Source of the DNA: Desulfatibacillaceae bacterium
GTDB taxonomy: Bacteria > Desulfobacterota > Desulfobacteria > Desulfobacterales > Desulfatibacillaceae
Assembly: GCA_030018745.1 (NCBI GenBank)
Contig: JASEHB010000047.1
Location: forward strand, 1 to 10,287
DNA: 10,287 nt
Direction of reading: 5' to 3'
Part shown: positions 7,397-10,287 of the stretch, in pieces
Numbering within the stretch: position 1 is the first letter of the stretch
How the letters are laid out: each line of letters begins with the position of its first letter
Made by a program: the position numbers and the translations under genes
Notes under the pieces: generated by a model
Database searches by the model: none
The model's input: the letters and a program-made list of their open reading frames with translations, nothing else
Told to the model about the DNA's origin: nothing

Positions 7397-8562
7397 TATT
7401 GCGCCTTTCGGGAATCCTGCCCGCTGTTTGCTGTCACCTTCATGCCGTCACGCAGGGCAACATGGCCCTCCACAACCACCGCTTCCCCATCTTCCAGGCC
7501 GGACAGAACAACCTGCCCGCCTTCCACAACCGGGCCAAGGGCAACCGTGCGCGAAAAAACAATGTCATCCTGGCCCACAACAAACACCCTGGCCCCTTCC
7601 CTGCCCTGACCCACAGCATTTTCAGGAACAAGGAAAACGCCTTCCAGACTCTCCACAAGAACCCTCACCCTGGCAAACTGGCCGGGCAGAAGAGTATGCT
7701 CCGGATTGGGGAAAACCGCCCTTGCAGCAACTGTTGCGGTTTTCGAATCAATTGTGCTGGCCGCAAAATCAATGGTTCCGGCATGGTGATACTGCAAGTT
7801 GTCATGGAAAATCATCCTGGCCTGCAAAATGTTTTCCATTTCTTCCTGGGCCGTGCCGGGCAAAGCTCTGCGTCTTTTTTGTGCATCGGCTTGGGGCATG
7901 GAAAAATGCACAAAAACCGGGTCGTTTGCAGTTATGGTGGTCAAAAGCCCGCCCCAGGAAACAAGGTTTCCTTCAGAGACATCCTCCATGCCGGTAATGC
8001 CTTCAATGGGCGAGCGCACGCTTGTGTAGCCCAGGTTGAGGCGGGCATCCTCGACTGAAGTTTCTGCAAGGCTCAAGCGCGCCCTGGCAAGCTCCAGGTT
8101 GTTGAGGGCCAGGTCCCTTTCCCGCTCGCTGATGGCGTTTTGGGAATGAAGTCTTGAAATACGGCCAAACTCCCTTTGGGCATGGTCATGGGCTGCCTTT
8201 GCGGTGGCAAGCTCGGCTTCGGCCCGGCGCAGGGCAATCTGGTAAGGCGCTGGATCAATGACAAACAGAATCTCGCCTTTTTTCACCCCCTGGCCCTCCA
8301 CGAACCGTTTTTCCTGAAGTATGCCCTGCACCCTGGCCCTTACCTCAACCTGCTTGGAGCCAAGTATCCTGGCAGGATAATCCCCAAAAACATCCACAGC
8401 CGTTTTGTTGACCTGCAAAACGCTGACTTGAGGCACAGGGGGCTGCCAGGCTTGCTGGGGGGCGCTCTCCTGGCTGCACCCTGCTGCCAGCCCAAAGGCA
8501 AACAGAACCACAAGAAAAGCAGCTTTTGACCTTGACCCTTTCCAACCTTCAAAAACTTGCAT
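7396..8562 (-). CDS. RND efflux periplasmic adaptor (membrane fusion) lipoprotein, AcrA/MexA family
   Basis: A 388-residue adaptor with a lipoprotein signal and lipobox LAAGC (Cys29). The order is the standard one: beta-barrel strand, first lipoyl half (72-104, VEVRARVQGIL...VKKGEILFVIDP), alpha-helical hairpin (about 105-170), second lipoyl half (YTSVRSPIEGITG), beta-barrel, and a membrane-proximal domain to the end. The hairpin tip carries R134-x3-L138-x6-S145, the RLS tip motif that contacts TolC-type channels in AcrA. The protein bridges transporter and outer-membrane channel in the periplasm. The residue after the lipidated Cys is Ser, not the Asp that retains AcrA in the E. coli inner membrane; MexA also lacks Asp, so this is not a defect. 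AAGGAGG (8574-8568) lies 5 nt before the ATG. It is the first gene of the pump operon and overlaps the transporter gene by 1 bp. Confidence 0.95.
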   Translation of the reverse strand: MQVFEGWKGSRSKAAFLVVLFAFGLAAGCSQESAPQQAWQPPVPQVSVLQVNKTAVDVFGDYPARILGSKQVEVRARVQGILQEKRFVEGQGVKKGEILFVIDPAPYQIALRRAEAELATAKAAHDHAQREFGRISRLHSQNAISERERDLALNNLELARARLSLAETSVEDARLNLGYTSVRSPIEGITGMEDVSEGNLVSWGGLLTTITANDPVFVHFSMPQADAQKRRRALPGTAQEEMENILQARMIFHDNLQYHHAGTIDFAASTIDSKTATVAARAVFPNPEHTLLPGQFARVRVLVESLEGVFLVPENAVGQGREGARVFVVGQDDIVFSRTVALGPVVEGGQVVLSGLEDGEAVVVEGHVALRDGMKVTANSGQDSRKAQ

Positions 8563-8590
8563 CCATGCCTCCTTGGCAGCGTAATACCTT

Positions 8591-8613
8591 ATTGCTTTTG
8601 TATTAAAAGCGAT
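8591..8613. promoter_or_regulatory. Palindrome before the pump operon, candidate operator
   Basis: ATTGCTTTT (8591-8599) and AAAAGCGAT (8605-8613) are inverted repeats matching at 8 of 9 positions, around a 5-base centre; the inner 6 bp (GCTTTT/AAAAGC) are perfect. The site ends 28 nt upstream of the adaptor start codon. A 23-bp palindrome at this position is typical of a dimeric repressor operator (TetR or MarR class) for efflux genes, but the regulator is not in the window. A second, weaker inverted repeat (GTAATA-CCT-TATTGC) sits next to it at 8581-8595. Confidence 0.4.
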
Positions 8614-8677
8614 TGCCGAATTGACGGGCCTTGCAGCTTATAAACCTGTTCAGCTTAAACCCGACAGCATCAGGGGT

Positions 8678-8707
8678 CAAGACAAGAAAAGGCAAGACAA
8701 GGAAAAA
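8678..8707. repeat. 15-bp tandem direct repeat
   Basis: CAAGACAAG occurs at 8678-8686 and 8693-8701, each followed by a purine-rich tail (AAAAGG and GAAAAA), giving a 15-bp period over two units. It lies about 115-145 bp upstream of the pump adaptor start. It may be an activator half-site pair or simple purine-rich sequence. Confidence 0.45.
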
Positions 8708-8890
8708 AAATTCCTGCCCAGGAAAAGCAGATTGAGCCAGAGGCATGAAGGGAGCGCTTTTTGCGCCGGTCCGAATGGTTCAACAATTTGAAAGGAAATT
8801 CCTGCTGCCTGTAACCGGGCCGGTACAGGGTTTGCGGGTTTGCGCCGGAAATTATTGATGGAGGGGTGAACGCAGGGAAATGGCGCACCT

Positions 8891-8931
8891 GCCCGGCAAG
8901 GCCCCGTCAACTCCAGGGGCCTTTGCCCGGC
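8891..8931 (-). terminator. Large hairpin downstream of the response regulator gene
   Basis: GCCCGGCAAGGCCCC (8891-8905) pairs with 8916-8931 through a 10-base loop. The stem has 14 base pairs, almost all GC in its inner part, with one bulge (8924) and one mismatch (8894/8928). It starts 25 bp after the regulator's stop. No T run follows it on either strand; the T8 tract on the minus strand (8949-8942) lies between the stop codon and the hairpin, behind a 4-bp stem (CGCT-AAC-AGCG, 8960-8950) that includes the stop codon. The region probably ends or protects the regulator transcript, but it is not a textbook intrinsic terminator. Confidence 0.45.
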
Positions 8932-8955
8932 CGGATACTTGAAAAAAAACCGCTG

Positions 8956-9480
8956 TTAGCGCTTGTTCAACAGCGCCCGCACCTGGGCCAGGGTATCGGG
9001 GTCTGCGCCTGCCAGCATATTGCGGATTTCCTCCACAGGCTTCTGGGAGGTTTCATTGGGAGTCTGGGGAGCTATTGTTACATCCAGAATTCTGGCAATG
9101 GACTCCACAAGCTTTTGGGGGGTTATGGGCTTTTCAAGCACAAACTTGGGCTTGAGCCTGGCCGTGAAGGCGTTAAGCTCCTGAATCTGCTCGCTTCCAA
9201 GCTCGTCACGAGCATGGGCCGTGATGATAATGACAGGAATCTGGGCTGTGTTGTCGTCCTCCCTTAATTCCCGCATGAAGCGGATGCCCGATTTTCTGGG
9301 CATGACCATGTCCAGGGTGATGAGATCCGGCGGGTTTTGTTTTGCCTTTTCCAGGCCGTCCATGCCGTCAACTGCTGTTTCAGTCATAAAGCCTGCGTCT
9401 GAAATGCAGGTTTTCAAAAATTCCCGCACATCAGGCTCATCGTCCACCACAAGAATGCGTTTTTCGCTGGATAACGCCAT
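8956..9480 (-). CDS. Single-domain response regulator (receiver plus short tail)
   Basis: A 174-residue CheY-like receiver with no DNA-binding or enzymatic output domain. The active site is intact: acidic pair Asp13-Asp14 in ILVVDDEPD, phospho-acceptor Asp57 in LITLDMVMP, Thr87 in IIITAHA, and Lys117 in VLEKPI. Asp57-to-Thr87 spacing equals CheY, but Thr87-to-Lys117 is 30 residues instead of 22, so alpha4-beta5 is enlarged. A tail of about 45 residues (130-174) follows: a Pro/Thr/Gln-rich linker, then a helical segment EEIRNMLAGADPDTLAQVRALL. The start at 9480 has AAGGAGA 8 nt upstream; the longer frame to 9552 runs through a hairpin and is not receiver-like. It is downstream of the CCG iron-sulfur gene, same strand. 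It likely relays phosphorylation by protein contact; the partner kinase is not in the window. Confidence 0.92.
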   Translation of the reverse strand: MALSSEKRILVVDDEPDVREFLKTCISDAGFMTETAVDGMDGLEKAKQNPPDLITLDMVMPRKSGIRFMRELREDDNTAQIPVIIITAHARDELGSEQIQELNAFTARLKPKFVLEKPITPQKLVESIARILDVTIAPQTPNETSQKPVEEIRNMLAGADPDTLAQVRALLNKR

Positions 9481-9488
9481 AAAGCCTG

Positions 9489-9495
9489 TCTCCTT
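9489..9495 (-). promoter_or_regulatory. Ribosome binding site of the response regulator gene
   Basis: AAGGAGA on the minus strand, 8 nt before the ATG at 9480, at the end of an A-rich run that directly follows the intercistronic hairpin. It fixes the regulator start. Confidence 0.75.
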
Positions 9496-9502
9496 TTTTT
9501 TT

Positions 9503-9553
9503 GATGCCCCCCAAAGCCTGCCGGGTTGTGCGGCAGGCCTTGGGAGAGGCATC
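9503..9553 (-). repeat. Long, stable hairpin before the response regulator
   Basis: An inverted repeat with arms 9503-9523 and 9531-9553 around a 7-base loop. Pairing runs 8 bp perfect (GCCTGCCG/CGGCAGGC), one mismatch, 5 bp, a small internal loop, then 6 bp perfect (GATGCC/GGCATC), about 19 bp in all. On the transcribed minus strand it is followed by nine A residues and the Shine-Dalgarno, not by T, so it is not a classical terminator for the upstream gene. It may set mRNA stability or processing between the two genes, or control access to the regulator's ribosome binding site. Confidence 0.65.
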
Positions 9554-9639
9554 TGGTTGCAGAGGGGCCTTGCTTATCGGGATTTGGGCCACCGGGTGCG
9601 GGTGCTTACAAAATCTGCGCCTTCCGGCCTTTGCCTTTT

Positions 9640-9655
9640 GGAGGTTTACACCTCC
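9640..9655 (-). repeat. Short perfect hairpin at the stop of the iron-sulfur gene
   Basis: GGAGGT (9640-9645) and ACCTCC (9650-9655) form a perfect 6-bp stem around a 4-base loop. In the transcript the loop reads GUAA, a GNRA-type tetraloop containing the UAA stop except for its last A, which opens the 3' arm. No T tract follows on the minus strand. Confidence 0.5.
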
Positions 9656-10287
9656 TCCCACTTGATGTAGCCCGGATTCACATCCACCATTGCATTGACA
9701 ATAAGCTCCACAACGCCGCCGTAGATCATGGATTCGGCTTCCAGCAGGTTGTAGTGGGCAAACATATCGCGCATCTGGCCCTTGCAGTTGCTGCACGGGG
9801 CGCACACATACTTTTTGGTCTGCGGCCCGCGGGAGTCTGCAAAGGAGTCAAGTATCTGGCTCATCTTTTTGCGGCCCGCCACCTTGAAGCGCCATTCGGG
9901 AATGTTGTTGCGGTGCATGATGGCATAGCCGCTGCCGCCGCCGCAGCAGTAGTTGTGCGGCCCGTTGGGACTCATTTCGCGGAACTTGGGGCAGAGCATT
10001 TCCACAATGTCGCGCTGGGGGCGGATTATGCCCATGAGCCTTGTCACATTGCAGGGATCGTGCAGGGTGACAGGAAAGTCGTTGCGGGAAGGGTCGAACT
10101 TGATTTTGCCGCTTTTCACAATGTCGCGCAGCAGGGGAAAGCAGCTCTCCCGCGGGGTTTTGAGCGCATCAGGCAGGACTCTGTCTGCAATGACCGTCAA
10201 AGCCTTGTGGGCATGGCCGCATTCTCCAAGCACAATTTTTTTCACCCCAAGCTTTTTGGCGGCCTGGGCCTGAAGAATGGCTGTGCG
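9646..10287 (-). CDS. CCG-domain iron-sulfur protein of the HdrD/DsrK/TmcB type, C-terminal part
   Basis: The frame is open to the window edge, so only the last 213 residues are present; an internal GTG at 10245 is not a believable start because family sequence continues upstream of it (RTAILQAQAAKKLGV). Fragment residues 20-30 carry LGECGHAHKAL, the end of the first cysteine-rich (CCG) domain. The second CCG domain follows: Cys79, Cys114-Cys115 in NYCCGGGSGYAIM, and CAPCSNC (Cys162/165/168). Such domains bind a non-cubane [4Fe-4S] cluster in heterodisulfide reductase HdrD, and homologues DsrK and TmcB are cytoplasmic subunits of membrane electron-transfer complexes in sulfate reducers. Downstream is a response regulator rather than dsrJ or a membrane subunit, so the exact complex is undecided and I give no symbol. 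The missing N-terminal part would be expected to hold ferredoxin-type [4Fe-4S] motifs. The family is clear. Confidence 0.88.
   Translation of the reverse strand, partial: RTAILQAQAAKKLGVKKIVLGECGHAHKALTVIADRVLPDALKTPRESCFPLLRDIVKSGKIKFDPSRNDFPVTLHDPCNVTRLMGIIRPQRDIVEMLCPKFREMSPNGPHNYCCGGGSGYAIMHRNNIPEWRFKVAGRKKMSQILDSFADSRGPQTKKYVCAPCSNCKGQMRDMFAHYNLLEAESMIYGGVVELIVNAMVDVNPGYIKWEEV

Larger units (their letters stand above)
8563..8955. other. Non-coding leader of the pump operon
   Basis: These 393 bases contain no gene I can support on either strand. Next to the pump operon are its ribosome binding site (8574-8568) and a palindrome at 8591-8613. Further back are a 15-bp direct repeat (8678-8707) and, behind the response regulator gene, a T tract and a large hairpin (8891-8931). 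TATAAG and TAATAC hexamers occur on the minus strand (8643-8638 and 8605-8600), but neither has a good -35 box at 16-18 bp, so I do not call a promoter. No transcription-factor gene adjoins the operon. Confidence 0.6.

Noticed and set aside
8621..8644. TTGACG and TATAAA on the plus strand as a promoter
   Set aside because: The spacer is only 12 bp and no plus-strand gene lies downstream.
8752..8770. TGGC...TGC match to a sigma54 promoter in the pump leader (minus strand, near the CTGGCTCAATCTGC segment)
   Set aside because: The GG-to-GC distance is 8 rather than 10 bases, so the invariant spacing fails.
8670..8910. Two minus-strand frames of 72 and 77 residues in the pump leader
   Set aside because: They overlap each other, lack a good Shine-Dalgarno and show no domain or signal pattern.
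8866..9267. Plus-strand GTG-started frame with a nearby GGAGG
   Set aside because: It is mostly antisense to the response regulator and its translation resembles nothing; the purine-rich GGAGGGG before it is likely chance.
1..10287. CRISPR arrays, insertion sequences, tRNA or rRNA genes, integration sites
   Set aside because: No regularly spaced repeats, transposase or integrase motifs, or structural RNA signatures were seen on either strand.

Overview
The window looks like a chromosomal segment of a Gram-negative, mid-GC bacterium, most likely an anaerobic sulfate reducer of the Desulfobacterota. Two things suggest this. The gene entering at the right edge encodes a cysteine-rich (CCG) iron-sulfur protein of the HdrD/DsrK/TmcB type, typical of sulfate-reducer electron-transfer complexes. 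The outer-membrane protein genes (LpxR-type lipid A deacylase, TolC/NodT-type channel) require a lipopolysaccharide-bearing envelope. The genus cannot be fixed from the sequence alone.

Layout. (1) Positions 1-340 hold no complete gene; a well-placed Shine-Dalgarno and ATG on the minus strand suggest that a divergent gene begins at position 7 and runs out of the window. A sigma70-like promoter lies before cinA. (2) cinA, plus strand, 341-1609, encodes a two-domain CinA (ADP-ribose pyrophosphatase-like plus NMN deamidase). Its stop codon lies in a 19-bp tandem near-duplication. (3) A minus-strand cluster at 8562-1685 reads, in transcription order: membrane fusion lipoprotein, HAE1/AcrB-type RND transporter, NodT-type outer-membrane efflux lipoprotein, LpxR-type lipid A 3'-O-deacylase. 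The three pump genes overlap by 1 and 8 bp, and the deacylase gene follows after 47 bp, so they are probably one operon. (4) Positions 8563-8955 are a non-coding leader with a palindrome just upstream of the pump operon, a 15-bp direct repeat, and a large hairpin behind the next gene. (5) A minus-strand pair follows: a CCG-domain iron-sulfur protein (C-terminal 213 residues only) and then a single-domain response regulator, separated by 165 bp that contains a very stable hairpin directly before the regulator's Shine-Dalgarno.

How the genes work together. The pump genes together encode a complete tripartite efflux system. The deacylase behind them would trim lipid A acyl chains in the same outer membrane, so the cluster may combine active export with envelope remodelling (inference). 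The response regulator beside the HdrD-like subunit hints at a link between a signalling pathway and respiratory electron transfer, also inference.

Most of the window is ordinary. I see no CRISPR array, insertion sequence, tRNA, rRNA or clear new system. The points most worth a second look are the Asp-Asn pair replacing the usual Asp-Asp proton-relay pair of the RND transporter, the pump-plus-LpxR arrangement, the intercistronic hairpin, and the enlarged alpha4-beta5 region of the response regulator.
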